Assembly (NCBI RefSeq): GCF_020166335.1
Contig: NZ_JAIUJR010000007.1
Location: forward strand, 124,001-188,000
Direction: 5' to 3'
DNA from: Winogradskyella alexanderae
GTDB taxonomy: Bacteria; Bacteroidota; Bacteroidia; Flavobacteriales; Flavobacteriaceae
DNA length: 64,000 nt
Within the stretch, counting starts at the first letter, position 1, and each line of letters opens with the position of its first letter. Positions 26,176 through 34,912 of the stretch are shown in pieces. The notes beneath the pieces are model-generated. The model had not been told where the DNA came from and searched no databases. It saw nothing but the letters and a program-made list of their open reading frames with translations. Both the position numbers and the translations under genes were made by a program.

Positions 26176-26694
26176 ATGAAAAAAATTGGACCTCTTGTTC
26201 TAGGAGTTATCATTGGTGCATTAGCAATGTACTTTTATTGCAATCAGACTCAATCTGAAATGGCTAAAGCTCAAGACATCGTAAAACCTAAAGGGGTTAT
26301 TACGCCTAAAGAAGCAAAAACGTTAGATCAGGCTTATAATTTAAAGCATAGTATAATAAACGATTCATTATTTAAAAAGTCTGCTGATGGTGGTGACAAT
26401 CGTTCGTCTTGGTGGTCTATAGAAGATATTAAAGATTACATCAAATATGCTGATAAACAGGCTGGTGAACTGGGATATACCATGGATGGCCTAAGAGTTT
26501 ATTTAGGGTCTTATCCCGCAACCCCAGGAGAAATGGCAGGCTTAACAACCATGTTCATTGTACCAACTGGTAAAAAGAACACCTCACAAGGTGCTGTATT
26601 TGCACTACAACCAATGAGTGGTGATATACCAGGTGGTGATCCTTTGAATATTGGACAAAGCGGTCAACCACCAGGAGCAAACTACCCGCAATAA
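26176..26694 (+). CDS. Hypothetical single-span membrane protein
   Basis: 172 residues. Residues 4-22 (IGPLVLGVIIGALAMYFY) form a membrane anchor or uncleaved signal. The remainder is soluble with DIKDYIKYADKQAGELGYTM, which looks helical, and a GLTTMFIVPTGKK strand region; the end is rich in Gly and Pro (PGGDPLNIGQSGQPPG). I do not recognise a domain. It lies nine bases before a seven-helix membrane protein and a histidine kinase, so it may belong to one signalling unit. Confidence 0.65.
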   Translation: MKKIGPLVLGVIIGALAMYFYCNQTQSEMAKAQDIVKPKGVITPKEAKTLDQAYNLKHSIINDSLFKKSADGGDNRSSWWSIEDIKDYIKYADKQAGELGYTMDGLRVYLGSYPATPGEMAGLTTMFIVPTGKKNTSQGAVFALQPMSGDIPGGDPLNIGQSGQPPGANYPQ

Positions 26695-26703
26695 TAATTT
26701 AAA

Positions 26704-27414
26704 GTGCCTACTCAGTTAGTAATTATTCACATAATTGAATTAATCGCTGCAATTGCAGGGTCGATTTATTATCTAAAAACAAAGGATAAGATATTAAAGC
26801 CATTTGTTTGGTATCTATGGTTCGTAGTTTTTGTTGAGACTGTAGGCATGTATGGTTATATCATGCAATGGAATTTTGATAATGAACTTTTCATCAAATT
26901 AAAAAATAGTGCATTTTGTGAAAACAGATGGCTGTATAATACTTTTGCTTTTGTATCTCTATTATTTTACTGGTTTTTTTATAACAGCATTATTTCAGAT
27001 AAGAAATCAAAAGGGTTATTGGACGTTTTAGGTATCCTGTATGTGGTTTTTACTTTAGGATTTTTTATTGTAACTGATGGGTTTTTTGTGAAACAGATTC
27101 CCTATGATGCATTTTTAGAAACACTTTTCATATTTGTTGCAGTAATATTATATTATAGGCAATTGTTGATTGGCGAGAATGTTTTGTACTTTTATAGAGA
27201 ACCATTATTCTATGTGAGTACCAGCCTCTTATTATGGCATTTAATTATTACGCCATTGGTAATTTTTGATGGTTATTTTAACTTAATCAATAAACGGTTT
27301 ATTGGCTTCAGAATGAATTACCTATTATTTACAAATATTATACTGTATTCATGCTATACATTTGGTTTCTTATATACTTTACAATTCAGAAAACAATTTC
27401 GAATGAAGAAATAG
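26704..27414 (+). CDS. Multispan membrane protein, probable sensor module
   Basis: 236 residues with about seven membrane helices and short loops, starting at GTG 26704. Aromatic residues are frequent. It shows no transporter signature that I recognise. Its last 64 bases overlap the open frame of the histidine kinase in another frame, and 7TM sensor proteins are often joined to such kinases, so it is likely to supply the membrane sensing part. A single protein split by a frameshift is possible but the two-gene layout looks functional. Confidence 0.65.
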   Translation: MPTQLVIIHIIELIAAIAGSIYYLKTKDKILKPFVWYLWFVVFVETVGMYGYIMQWNFDNELFIKLKNSAFCENRWLYNTFAFVSLLFYWFFYNSIISDKKSKGLLDVLGILYVVFTLGFFIVTDGFFVKQIPYDAFLETLFIFVAVILYYRQLLIGENVLYFYREPLFYVSTSLLLWHLIITPLVIFDGYFNLINKRFIGFRMNYLLFTNIILYSCYTFGFLYTLQFRKQFRMKK

Positions 27415-28175
27415 CATTAGTTTCCTATGCAATCTTCATAATTTTTACTATTTCCGTAGTATTTATAATCTTTTTCGTGACCTTTCAGCGTCGTAAAAAC
27501 CAACTTTTGATGGATAAGATTAATCAGCAAAAGGCCTTTGACGAAGAATTGGCTAAAACTCAACAAGAAATCCAGGAAGAAACCTTAAAACATGTTGGTA
27601 GAGAGTTGCATGACAATGTTGGGCAACTACTGGCCTTTGCGACCATGCAGTTAAATGCTGTAGAAAAGGTTTCAGATCAAACTATTCTGCCTAAAGTATC
27701 AAATGCTCAAGAGGCTTTGGCATCATCGTTAACAGAGGTTAGAGCACTATCGAAGTCTTTAAATAATGATGTAATCCTTAATTCTGGTTTTGACACTGCT
27801 GTAAGTAATGAGATTAATAGGCTTAACAATTCAGGTTTAATTGAAGCATCTATAAAAATAACAGGTAAGAAGGTGGATTTTGAAAACAACCAGGATGAAA
27901 TAATGCTGTTTAGGATCTTACAAGAGTTCTTTTCAAATACACTAAAATATGCCAGTGCGGAAAGGCTTGACGTTGAAATTAACTATTTAGATAACGTTCT
28001 TGTGATTAGCGCTGTTGATGATGGTGATGGATTTGAATTAAACAATGGACATAATGGGTCAGGGCTGATTAATATGAAGAAGCGTGCAGAATTGATTAAC
28101 GCTGAACTTGAATTAACTTCAGAGCTTGATAATTTCACAAGACTAATGTTAAAATACCCTTATAGAATTAATTAG
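27351..28175 (+). CDS. Sensor histidine kinase (HisKA_3/LiaS-NarX type)
   Basis: 274 residues from ATG 27351, though the start is uncertain because this region overlaps the previous gene by 64 bases and no other in-frame ATG precedes the membrane helix. One membrane helix (about 26-46) leads to a coiled coil and the phosphoacceptor box HVGRELHDNVGQLLAFATMQ. The ATPase part has N-box FSNTLKYASAERLDVEI and G-box DDGDGFELNNGHNGSGL. No response regulator gene is adjacent, so its partner is elsewhere. The tail overlaps the convergent pseudouridine synthase gene by eight bases. Confidence 0.85.
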   Translation: MLYIWFLIYFTIQKTISNEEIALVSYAIFIIFTISVVFIIFFVTFQRRKNQLLMDKINQQKAFDEELAKTQQEIQEETLKHVGRELHDNVGQLLAFATMQLNAVEKVSDQTILPKVSNAQEALASSLTEVRALSKSLNNDVILNSGFDTAVSNEINRLNNSGLIEASIKITGKKVDFENNQDEIMLFRILQEFFSNTLKYASAERLDVEINYLDNVLVISAVDDGDGFELNNGHNGSGLINMKKRAELINAELELTSELDNFTRLMLKYPYRIN

Positions 28176-28872
28176 AATCAGAGGCATTCCAAAGATTATC
28201 ATCTGGTGTTGGAGCAACAATATTTATATGCTCCTTTTTTACTGGATGGATAAATTGCAATCTTCTTGCATGTAAGCTGATACTAGCATCTTTGTTGCTT
28301 CTGTCATAACCATATTTTAAATCACCTTTTATCGGACAACCAATTGTTCCTAATTGCGTTCTTATTTGGTGATGTCGTCCTGTTTCAAGATCTATTTCAA
28401 GCAAGAAAAAATTATCCAATGTCTTGATCACTTTGTAATGTAGAATCGCCTTTTTACTATCCCTAACTTCTTTCTTAAAGGCCGTTGACTTATTGTTTTT
28501 AGGATTTTTTCGTAACCAATGAATAAGAGTTCCCTCTGATTTTGGTGGTTTATTTTTTACAAGGGCCCAATAGGTTTTTTTAGCCTTTTTCTCGGCAAAT
28601 AGCTTGTTGAGTCTTGGAAGAGCTTTACTGGTCCTGGCAAATAGAACAATACCTGTAGTTGGTCTATCTAAGCGGTGTACAACACCAAGATAAACATTAC
28701 CAGGTTTGTTGTATTTTTCCTTTAAGTATTCTTTTACAACTTCAGAAAGCGGTTTATCACCAGTTCTGTCACCTTGTACTATGTCTCCCGGTCTTTTGTT
28801 TACAACAACGACGTGATTGTCTTCATATAAAACCTGAAGATTATCTTTATTAGAAAGTACCTTTGTATTCAA
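28168..28872 (-). CDS. RluA-family pseudouridine synthase
   Basis: 234 residues. The catalytic aspartate is in GVVHRLDRPTTGIVLFART. Other family motifs are ILYEDNHVVVVNKRPGD (written here VLYEDNHVVVVNKRPGD) and LETGRHHQIRTQL. These enzymes convert uridines in rRNA or tRNA to pseudouridine. There is no N-terminal S4 domain, so it is the short RluA/RluC-like form, target unknown. It starts six bases after panB and is probably co-transcribed with it. Confidence 0.9.
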   Translation of the reverse strand: MNTKVLSNKDNLQVLYEDNHVVVVNKRPGDIVQGDRTGDKPLSEVVKEYLKEKYNKPGNVYLGVVHRLDRPTTGIVLFARTSKALPRLNKLFAEKKAKKTYWALVKNKPPKSEGTLIHWLRKNPKNNKSTAFKKEVRDSKKAILHYKVIKTLDNFFLLEIDLETGRHHQIRTQLGTIGCPIKGDLKYGYDRSNKDASISLHARRLQFIHPVKKEHINIVAPTPDDNLWNASDSN

Positions 28873-28878
28873 CTATCT

Positions 28879-29697
28879 CTAATACTGTTCCTTTTCGTTA
28901 GGGAAGTCTTGAGATTTAACATCAGAGACGTATTGCCCAATGGCGCTCGTCATCTCCTCATATAAATTCATATATCGTCTTAGGAACCTTGGGTTGAACT
29001 CATGCGTCATACCTAACATGTCGTGTAATACTAAGACCTGACCATCAACACCATCACCAGCTCCAATACCAATAACTGGAATGGAAATGCTCTCTGCTAC
29101 TGCTCTAGCAAGTTTTGCTGGAATTTTTTCTAGAACTATAGCGAAACAGCCTGCTTTTTCGAGCATTAATGCATCTTCCTTGAGTTTTTGTGCTTCTTGT
29201 TCTTCCTTGGCCCTTACCGTATAAGTTCCAAACTTATAAATAGATTGTGGTGTAAGCCCAAGGTGTCCCATTACAGGAATGCCAGCATTTAAAATTCGTT
29301 TGATAGATTCTTTAATCTCTTTACCACCTTCGAGTTTAACAGCGTGTCCACCACTTTCCTTCATAATACGAATAGCAGATCTCAAAGCTTCCTTTGGGTC
29401 ACTTTGGTAGGTTCCAAAAGGTAAATCTACCACCACTAGTGCTCTGTCAATAGCTCTTATGACTGAAGAGGCATGGTAGATCATTTGGTCTAGAGTAATT
29501 GGTAAAGTTGTCTCGTGACCAGCCATAACATTACTTGCAGAATCACCCACTAAAATCACATCAACTCCGGCGCCATCAACTATCTTCGCCATTGTGTAAT
29601 CATATGCAGTTAGCATTGATATTTTTTCACCCTTAGATTTCATGTCTACCAAGGTCTTAACTGTAACTCGTTTATATTCTTTTTTAGCTATGGACAT
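28879..29697 (-). CDS. panB: 3-methyl-2-oxobutanoate hydroxymethyltransferase
   Basis: 272 residues. PanB adds a hydroxymethyl group from methylene-tetrahydrofolate to ketoisovalerate, the first committed step of pantothenate and coenzyme A synthesis. Clear motifs are [38 protein letters not shown], the Mg-binding DLPFGTY and [20 protein letters not shown]. Length is normal for the family. No panC or panD lies nearby. Confidence 0.95.
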   Translation of the reverse strand: MSIAKKEYKRVTVKTLVDMKSKGEKISMLTAYDYTMAKIVDGAGVDVILVGDSASNVMAGHETTLPITLDQMIYHASSVIRAIDRALVVVDLPFGTYQSDPKEALRSAIRIMKESGGHAVKLEGGKEIKESIKRILNAGIPVMGHLGLTPQSIYKFGTYTVRAKEEQEAQKLKEDALMLEKAGCFAIVLEKIPAKLARAVAESISIPVIGIGAGDGVDGQVLVLHDMLGMTHEFNPRFLRRYMNLYEEMTSAIGQYVSDVKSQDFPNEKEQY

Positions 29698-29798
29698 AAT
29701 GTTTAAATTAGCAGTTGTAAAAATAAGGGTTTTGATAAACTTATTGGTAATAGTAAGTTAATTAACCTTATTTCCTTCTAACAAAAAAATCATTAAAA

Positions 29799-30257
29799 AT
29801 GAAAAAGCTAATCCTGGTCATTACTATTTGTTTTGGCATGAGCATAAATGCACAAGACGTTGAAATAGAAAATGTAAAATCTACAATCGATACATTTTTT
29901 GATGCCTTTCATAAACAAGATACAACTGCAATGAGAGCAATGGCCAAAGGTGATATTTTGATGCAATCCGTTTCCGTAAATAAGGAAGGTAAGACCGTCC
30001 TTAACGAGAATAGTTATAACGATTTTCTTAGAAATATTGCTAGCATCCCTGAGGACAGGTCTTTTGAAGAAAAAATTCTTGATTATTCTATACAAATAGA
30101 CGGTAAAATGGCAAATGCTTGGACGCCTTATGAGTTTTGGTATATGGAAAAATTAAGTCACTGCGGCGTAAATTCATTTCAGCTTATTAAGGAGGAAGAC
30201 AACTGGAAAATTATTTACCTAGTAGACACAAGACGCAGAGAGGGATGTAGTGAATAA
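29799..30257 (+). CDS. Secreted NTF2-like (SnoaL-type) protein
   Basis: 152 residues. A signal peptide (about 1-18, ILVITICFGMSINAQ) precedes a small alpha+beta domain with VKSTIDTFFDAFHKQDTTAM at its start and a C-terminal strand set ANAWTPYEFWYM and FQLIKEEDNWKIIYLVDTRR, typical of NTF2-like folds. No catalytic set can be named, so function is unknown. The gene is isolated and ends at a strong hairpin shared with the convergent gene. Confidence 0.75.
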   Translation: MKKLILVITICFGMSINAQDVEIENVKSTIDTFFDAFHKQDTTAMRAMAKGDILMQSVSVNKEGKTVLNENSYNDFLRNIASIPEDRSFEEKILDYSIQIDGKMANAWTPYEFWYMEKLSHCGVNSFQLIKEEDNWKIIYLVDTRRREGCSE

Positions 30258-30259
30258 AA

Positions 30260-30292
30260 AACAGTTTTGAATTATTTCAATTCAAAACTGTT
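30260..30292. terminator. Hairpin terminator between convergent genes
   Basis: A perfect 14-base-pair stem (AACAGTTTTGAATT with its complement) and a five-base loop. On the minus strand the stem runs into six T, so it best terminates the gene at 30314-30826; on the plus strand it closes the gene ending at 30257. Confidence 0.85.
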
Positions 30293-30313
30293 AATAGAAA
30301 ATATGTCTTCGTG

Positions 30314-30826
30314 TTAGCGTCTTGAAAACTCGGTAATACCAAATGCTTCCTGTACAGCTTCTAAATTAGATATGTCTATCCTACCAACATTATCTGCTGG
30401 TACGACAACCACTCTAAAAACCTGAGCGTCAGTGTAGGAAGGATCTAACAGTGAAAAGTCCGTTGTTCCGTCAAGAAAAAAGCGAACATCAGTTTGTGTA
30501 AAATCATAATTATAAACCAGAACGCCATCATTAAAATATTCTGTCTGCGGTAAAAGGCGCCATACATCTTGACCATTGTCAACTTCCCATGAAATGTAAA
30601 CTAAAGTTACATCGGTAGGTAATACGTTAAACCCATAAGGCTCAATGAACTCATAATTATTTGCTGGCGTAAAATCCAAAACAATTTCAAAAGCAGATGA
30701 TGCTATTACTTCACCATCCAAACCATTTAATCCGTCCCTTCCATCAAATCCTGGAGGACCTTGTGGCCCTTCACAAGCCAAAAATAATAATGTAAATACT
30801 GTAAAAAAGGATACTAATTTTCTCAT
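30314..30826 (-). CDS. Lipoprotein with short collagen-like repeat
   Basis: 170 residues from ATG 30826; the open frame extends to 30868 but the signal peptide MRKLVSFFTVFTLLFLACEG sets the start. Cys18 is the predicted lipid site. Directly after it come about six Gly-X-Y triplets (GPQGPPGFDGRDGLNGLDG), then a beta-rich domain of about 130 residues that I do not recognise. Collagen-like stalks of this kind are common in flavobacterial surface lipoproteins. Function unknown. Confidence 0.75.
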   Translation of the reverse strand: MRKLVSFFTVFTLLFLACEGPQGPPGFDGRDGLNGLDGEVIASSAFEIVLDFTPANNYEFIEPYGFNVLPTDVTLVYISWEVDNGQDVWRLLPQTEYFNDGVLVYNYDFTQTDVRFFLDGTTDFSLLDPSYTDAQVFRVVVVPADNVGRIDISNLEAVQEAFGITEFSRR

Positions 30827-30905
30827 AATAACTAATGTTTTTAAGTTGTATAACAAAGCCTGTACCAAAGTAAAGCATTATTGATTTTATTTTTTAAACT
30901 TTGGT

Positions 30906-30940
30906 ATGACATCATGTCATATTTTTTGACATGGCATAAT
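30906..30940. promoter_or_regulatory. Inverted repeats upstream of dnaK
   Basis: ATGACAT-C-ATGTCAT at 30906-30920 is a perfect seven-base inverted repeat. A second, looser copy, TGACAT-GG-CATAAT, begins at 30927, exactly 20 bases (two turns) after the first TGACAT. It is not the CIRCE element. A role as a heat-shock operator for dnaK is inference. Confidence 0.45.
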
Positions 30941-30998
30941 CCTTGACTTATTGAAAGCGAGTTTAAAATATAAAATCAACAAAACACAAATAAATATT

Positions 30999-32903
30999 AT
31001 GAGTAAGATTATTGGAATAGATTTAGGAACAACCAACTCTTGCGTTTCAGTAATGGAGGGTAATGAGCCTGTGGTAATACCTAATGCAGAGGGTAAACGC
31101 ACCACACCTTCAGTAATCGCTTTCGTTGAAGGTGGTGAAATTAAAGTTGGTGATCCGGCAAAAAGACAAGCTGTTACCAATCCCCAAAAAACGGTTTATT
31201 CGATAAAACGTTTTATGGGTAATAAATATTCGGAATCTAAAAACGAAGCAGAACGCGTACCATATAAAGTAGTAAAAGGAGATAACGATACACCTCGAGT
31301 AGATATTGATGGTCGTTTATACACACCACAAGAATTATCTGCAATGATTCTTCAGAAAATGAAGAAAACAGCCGAGGATTATTTAGGTGCAGATGTTACA
31401 AGAGCGGTAATTACAGTACCAGCTTATTTTAACGATGCACAACGTCAAGCTACAAAAGAAGCAGGTGAAATTGCTGGTTTAAAAGTAGAACGAATTATCA
31501 ATGAGCCTACTGCAGCTGCACTAGCCTATGGTTTGGATAAGAAAGGTCAGGATCAAAAAATAGTTGTATTTGACTTTGGTGGTGGCACACATGATGTATC
31601 TATCCTTGAATTAGGAGACGGTGTATTTGAAGTACTATCCACAGATGGTGACACACATTTAGGTGGTGATGATGTAGACGAAAGAATTATCGATTGGTTG
31701 GCTGAAGAGTTTATTAAAGACGAAGACATGGATTTGCGTAAAGATCCTATGGCGTTACAACGTCTTAAAGAAGCTGCCGAAAAGGCGAAGATAGAATTAT
31801 CATCTTCATCTCAAACTGAGATTAATTTACCATACGTCACTGCAACTGCGAGCGGACCTAAGCATTTGGTACGTACATTATCTCGTAGCAAATTTGAACA
31901 ATTAATTGACGATTTAGTAAAACGTACTATAGAGCCATGTGCTTCTGCTCTAAAAGCGGCAGGTTTATCTAAGAGTGATATTGACGAAATTATTTTAGTT
32001 GGTGGTTCTACACGTATCCCAGCAGTACAGGCTGCAGTGGAAAAATTCTTTGGAAAAACGCCAAGTAAAGGTGTAAATCCAGATGAGGTTGTTTCTTTAG
32101 GAGCAGGTATCCAAGGTGGTGTATTAACGGGTGATGTAAAAGACGTTCTCTTATTAGATGTTACACCATTGTCACTAGGAATCGAAACTATGGGTAATGT
32201 AATGACTAAGTTGATTGAGGCAAACACTACAATTCCGACTAAAAAATCCCAAGTGTTCTCAACGGCAGCAGACAACCAGCCTTCAGTAGAAATTCATGTA
32301 CTGCAAGGTGAGCGTCCAATGGCTGCAGATAACAAAACAATTGGTCGTTTCCATTTAGATGGAATTCCGCCAGCAAAAAGAGGTGTACCTCAAATTGAAG
32401 TTACTTTTGATATTGATGCCAACGGTATTATTAAAGTATCGGCAACAGATAAGGCAACAGGAAAATCTCAAGATATAAGAATTGAAGCTTCTTCTGGTTT
32501 AACTGAGGAAGAAATAGCAAAAATGAAGGCTGAAGCAGAAGCTAATGCTGAAGCAGACGCAAAGGCTAAGGAAACTGCCGAAAAATTAAATCAGGCAGAT
32601 GCTATGATTTTCCAAACAGAAAGCCAGTTATCTGAATTTGGAGATAAGCTGTCAGATGATAAGAAAAAGCCAATTGAAGATGCTTTAGAAGAGCTGAAGA
32701 AAGCTTATGAGACAAAGGATATCGCTGTTATAGAACCGGCTTTAGAGAAAATCAATGAAGCCTGGAAAGTAGCTAGTGAGGAAATGTATAAGGCACAAGC
32801 TGAAGCGCAACAAGGTGGTGCTCAACCAGGTCCTGATGCAAGTCAAAGTGACGCAGGTGAGACTAACGATGTTGAAGATGTAGACTTTGAAGAAGTGAAG
32901 TAA
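30999..32903 (+). CDS. dnaK: Molecular chaperone DnaK (Hsp70)
   Basis: 634 residues. The start is ATG 30999; the frame stays open 48 bases upstream but the protein proper begins [17 protein letters not shown]. ATPase motifs are [14 protein letters not shown] and [13 protein letters not shown]; the substrate domain includes [13 protein letters not shown]; the C-terminus ends in the conserved acidic [10 protein letters not shown]. DnaK folds and protects proteins with DnaJ and GrpE, neither of which is encoded nearby. Inverted repeats lie about 80 bases upstream and a strong terminator follows 22 bases after the stop. Confidence 0.97.
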   Translation: MSKIIGIDLGTTNSCVSVMEGNEPVVIPNAEGKRTTPSVIAFVEGGEIKVGDPAKRQAVTNPQKTVYSIKRFMGNKYSESKNEAERVPYKVVKGDNDTPRVDIDGRLYTPQELSAMILQKMKKTAEDYLGADVTRAVITVPAYFNDAQRQATKEAGEIAGLKVERIINEPTAAALAYGLDKKGQDQKIVVFDFGGGTHDVSILELGDGVFEVLSTDGDTHLGGDDVDERIIDWLAEEFIKDEDMDLRKDPMALQRLKEAAEKAKIELSSSSQTEINLPYVTATASGPKHLVRTLSRSKFEQLIDDLVKRTIEPCASALKAAGLSKSDIDEIILVGGSTRIPAVQAAVEKFFGKTPSKGVNPDEVVSLGAGIQGGVLTGDVKDVLLLDVTPLSLGIETMGNVMTKLIEANTTIPTKKSQVFSTAADNQPSVEIHVLQGERPMAADNKTIGRFHLDGIPPAKRGVPQIEVTFDIDANGIIKVSATDKATGKSQDIRIEASSGLTEEEIAKMKAEAEANAEADAKAKETAEKLNQADAMIFQTESQLSEFGDKLSDDKKKPIEDALEELKKAYETKDIAVIEPALEKINEAWKVASEEMYKAQAEAQQGGAQPGPDASQSDAGETNDVEDVDFEEVK

Positions 32904-32924
32904 AACTTCATAATTAAAAATTTT

Positions 32925-32955
32925 AAAAAACCCAGCTAAAGTGCTGGGTTTTTTT
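32925..32955 (+). terminator. Rho-independent terminator of dnaK
   Basis: Stem AAAAAACCCAGC / GCTGGGTTTTTT with a six-base loop, followed by further T. It begins 22 bases after the dnaK stop. Confidence 0.92.
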
Positions 32956-32993
32956 GTTGTAAAGGGACCTTTCTGTTTATCTTAGAAAATTAT

Positions 32994-34220
32994 ATGACGA
33001 TAGAAAGACGGTACATATCTGAAGCACCAAAAAATCTGGCGGTTAAACTAAATGCGAAAGGCGAACAATCTGTAGTCAAGGGGCATCCTTGGGTTTTTTC
33101 AAACAGTATCGTAAAAATATCAGACAATCCAAAAACAGGTGATTTAGCTATAATTTTTAGTAAGAACAAGAATAAAGTTATAGGGATAGGACTTTATGAT
33201 GCAGATTCTCCAATTCGTATTAAACTTATACATAGCTCAAATATTAAAGCAGAAATCAATGCAGAATTCTTTGATGATAAGATTAAAAGTGCTTTTAAGC
33301 AAAGAAATAGACTACTTCAAACACCAACCAATAGCTACCGTCTGCTATTTGGTGAAAATGATGGATTCCCTGGTTTAATTGTAGATGTTTACAATAAGGT
33401 CATTGTTGTTAAACTTTATTCTAGGATATGGTTACCTTATTTAAACAATATTTTTAGGAGTCTTTTAGAAACTTCAAAAGCGAAAACTATTGTTTTAAGA
33501 TTAAGCAGAAGTCTTCAGGATAATGATAATTTAAAGCTCGTGGATGGCGAAGTGATTTACGGCGATCTAGAAAATGAAGTTGTATATTTCATAGAGCATG
33601 GTGTAAATTTTTCGGCAAATGTTATAAAAGGTCATAAAACGGGATACTTTTTAGATCACCGAGAAAATAGAAGGAGGGTAGGCAAGTTAAGCAAAGGGAA
33701 AGTGGTATTAGATGTATTCTCCTATGCTGGTGGTTTTTCTGTACATGCACTCGCAAATGAGGCTAGGGAAGTAACAAGTGTAGATATTAGTAAACAAGCT
33801 CTGAATCTCGCTAGAGAAAATGCCAGGCTCAATGACTTTACAGGAGTTCACAAGACCATTTCGGGCGATGCATTTAAAGTGTTAGAGAATTTGCTAGAAC
33901 AAGGAAAAAGTTATGACCTTGTTGTTATTGACCCTCCGAGTTTTGCGAAGCAAAAGTCTGAAATAGAACTAGCTAAGAAAAAGTATCTGCAACTAGCGCT
34001 ACTAGGTGAGAGGCTTACGGATAAGAATGGTATATTAGTTTTGGCTTCGTGTTCATCAAGAATTACGGCCCAAGCGTTTTTCGATATTAACCATCAAGCT
34101 TTAAAGTCTATTAATCGAAAGTTTAAACGTATTGATAAAACCTTACATGATATAGACCATCCAGTTACATTCCCTGAGGGTGCTTATTTAAAATGTGGCT
34201 ACTACAAATTCGACACATAA
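32994..34220 (+). CDS. Class I SAM-dependent rRNA methyltransferase, RlmI-like
   Basis: 408 residues. An N-terminal PUA-type RNA-binding domain (about 15-95, with VKGHPWVFSNSIVKI) is followed by an EEHEE linker and a Rossmann methyltransferase with VVLDVFSYAGGFSVHAL (about 230) for SAM and VVIDPPSFAKQ (about 308) for the cytosine target. RlmI makes m5C1962 in 23S rRNA in E. coli; the exact target here is inferred. It sits between a dnaK terminator and a shared hairpin, so it is a single-gene unit. Confidence 0.9.
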   Translation: MTIERRYISEAPKNLAVKLNAKGEQSVVKGHPWVFSNSIVKISDNPKTGDLAIIFSKNKNKVIGIGLYDADSPIRIKLIHSSNIKAEINAEFFDDKIKSAFKQRNRLLQTPTNSYRLLFGENDGFPGLIVDVYNKVIVVKLYSRIWLPYLNNIFRSLLETSKAKTIVLRLSRSLQDNDNLKLVDGEVIYGDLENEVVYFIEHGVNFSANVIKGHKTGYFLDHRENRRRVGKLSKGKVVLDVFSYAGGFSVHALANEAREVTSVDISKQALNLARENARLNDFTGVHKTISGDAFKVLENLLEQGKSYDLVVIDPPSFAKQKSEIELAKKKYLQLALLGERLTDKNGILVLASCSSRITAQAFFDINHQALKSINRKFKRIDKTLHDIDHPVTFPEGAYLKCGYYKFDT

Positions 34221-34221
34221 A

Positions 34222-34249
34222 AAAGGCCCACTATTTTAACTGGGCCTTT
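34222..34249. terminator. Bidirectional hairpin terminator
   Basis: AAAGGCCCA, a ten-base loop, and TGGGCCTTT form a nine-base-pair stem between the convergent genes ending at 34220 and 34263. On the minus strand it continues into a T run. Confidence 0.88.
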
Positions 34250-34262
34250 GAAGTTTTACATA

Positions 34263-34763
34263 CTACATAAAATCACCTTTTTCAGTTATCTTAACTTTCA
34301 TTTTTTTGTTGCCATTTTCAAGTCTTACCTTGTAAAATTTATCAGTGATTTCGTTCATGTAGTGAAAATTAACTCTGTAAACATCACCTACAGCGATCCA
34401 ATTTGGGAATCGCTCAGCAATTGCTTCTCTAACAGCAATTGGTAGTTTAATGTCTTTATACTTTTCAATAGTTCTAATGAGCTTTCCATTTTTATCGTAA
34501 GCCGCCAATATTTTACCATCTGGAATGTAGAAAGAAATATTATATGTGGCATACTCATCGTTGTAAAACTCTGAACTCTTAAGATCAAACATTGCAACTT
34601 TTTCTTGCAACATTTTTACTGAAATCGGCGTGTCATCAGAATCGACAGAACTCAAATATTTGTAGTTCACGGCCGTAATTTCAATTTCAGGTAATTCAAT
34701 AACCTGTGCAAATACTTGACCACTAAATGCTAGTAGAAGTAAATAAATAGATAGCTTTTTCAT
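34263..34763 (-). CDS. Secreted PepSY-like hypothetical protein
   Basis: 166 residues. A signal peptide (LLLLAFSGQVFAQ) precedes a domain with two similar units: ISFYIPDGKILAAYDKNGKL with LPIAVREAIAERFPNW, and FYKVRLENGNKKMKVKI. The pattern of an amphipathic helix after a conserved Lys-Leu-Pro and then strands ending in a ligand-facing Lys-rich edge is like PepSY-like proteins of Bacteroidota. No enzymatic motif. It is sometimes misannotated in relatives; function unknown. Confidence 0.65.
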   Translation of the reverse strand: MKKLSIYLLLLAFSGQVFAQVIELPEIEITAVNYKYLSSVDSDDTPISVKMLQEKVAMFDLKSSEFYNDEYATYNISFYIPDGKILAAYDKNGKLIRTIEKYKDIKLPIAVREAIAERFPNWIAVGDVYRVNFHYMNEITDKFYKVRLENGNKKMKVKITEKGDFM

Positions 34764-34861
34764 GTTTGTGCTTTTTATGGTTAATAGCCTAAATATAAGA
34801 TGGTTAATTAAATCTCAAAATGATGTAGGTCAGTATTTGATAAATATTCAAAAGTTAGTAA

Positions 34862-34881
34862 TTATTATGCATGCATAATAA
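34862..34881. promoter_or_regulatory. Perfect 20-base palindrome, candidate operator
   Basis: TTATTATGCATGCATAATAA is fully self-complementary. It ends seven bases before a TATATTTG element and overlaps the expected -33 region of the promoter for the gene at 34913, an ideal place for a dimeric repressor. The protein that binds is unknown. Confidence 0.5.
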
Positions 34882-34888
34882 AATTTTC

Positions 34889-34896
34889 TATATTTG
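34889..34896 (+). promoter_or_regulatory. -7 promoter element of the nitronate monooxygenase-like gene
   Basis: TATATTTG matches TAnnTTTG and is 16 bases before the ATG at 34913. Confidence 0.55.
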
Positions 34897-34912
34897 ACAA
34901 AGCTATTTTTTT

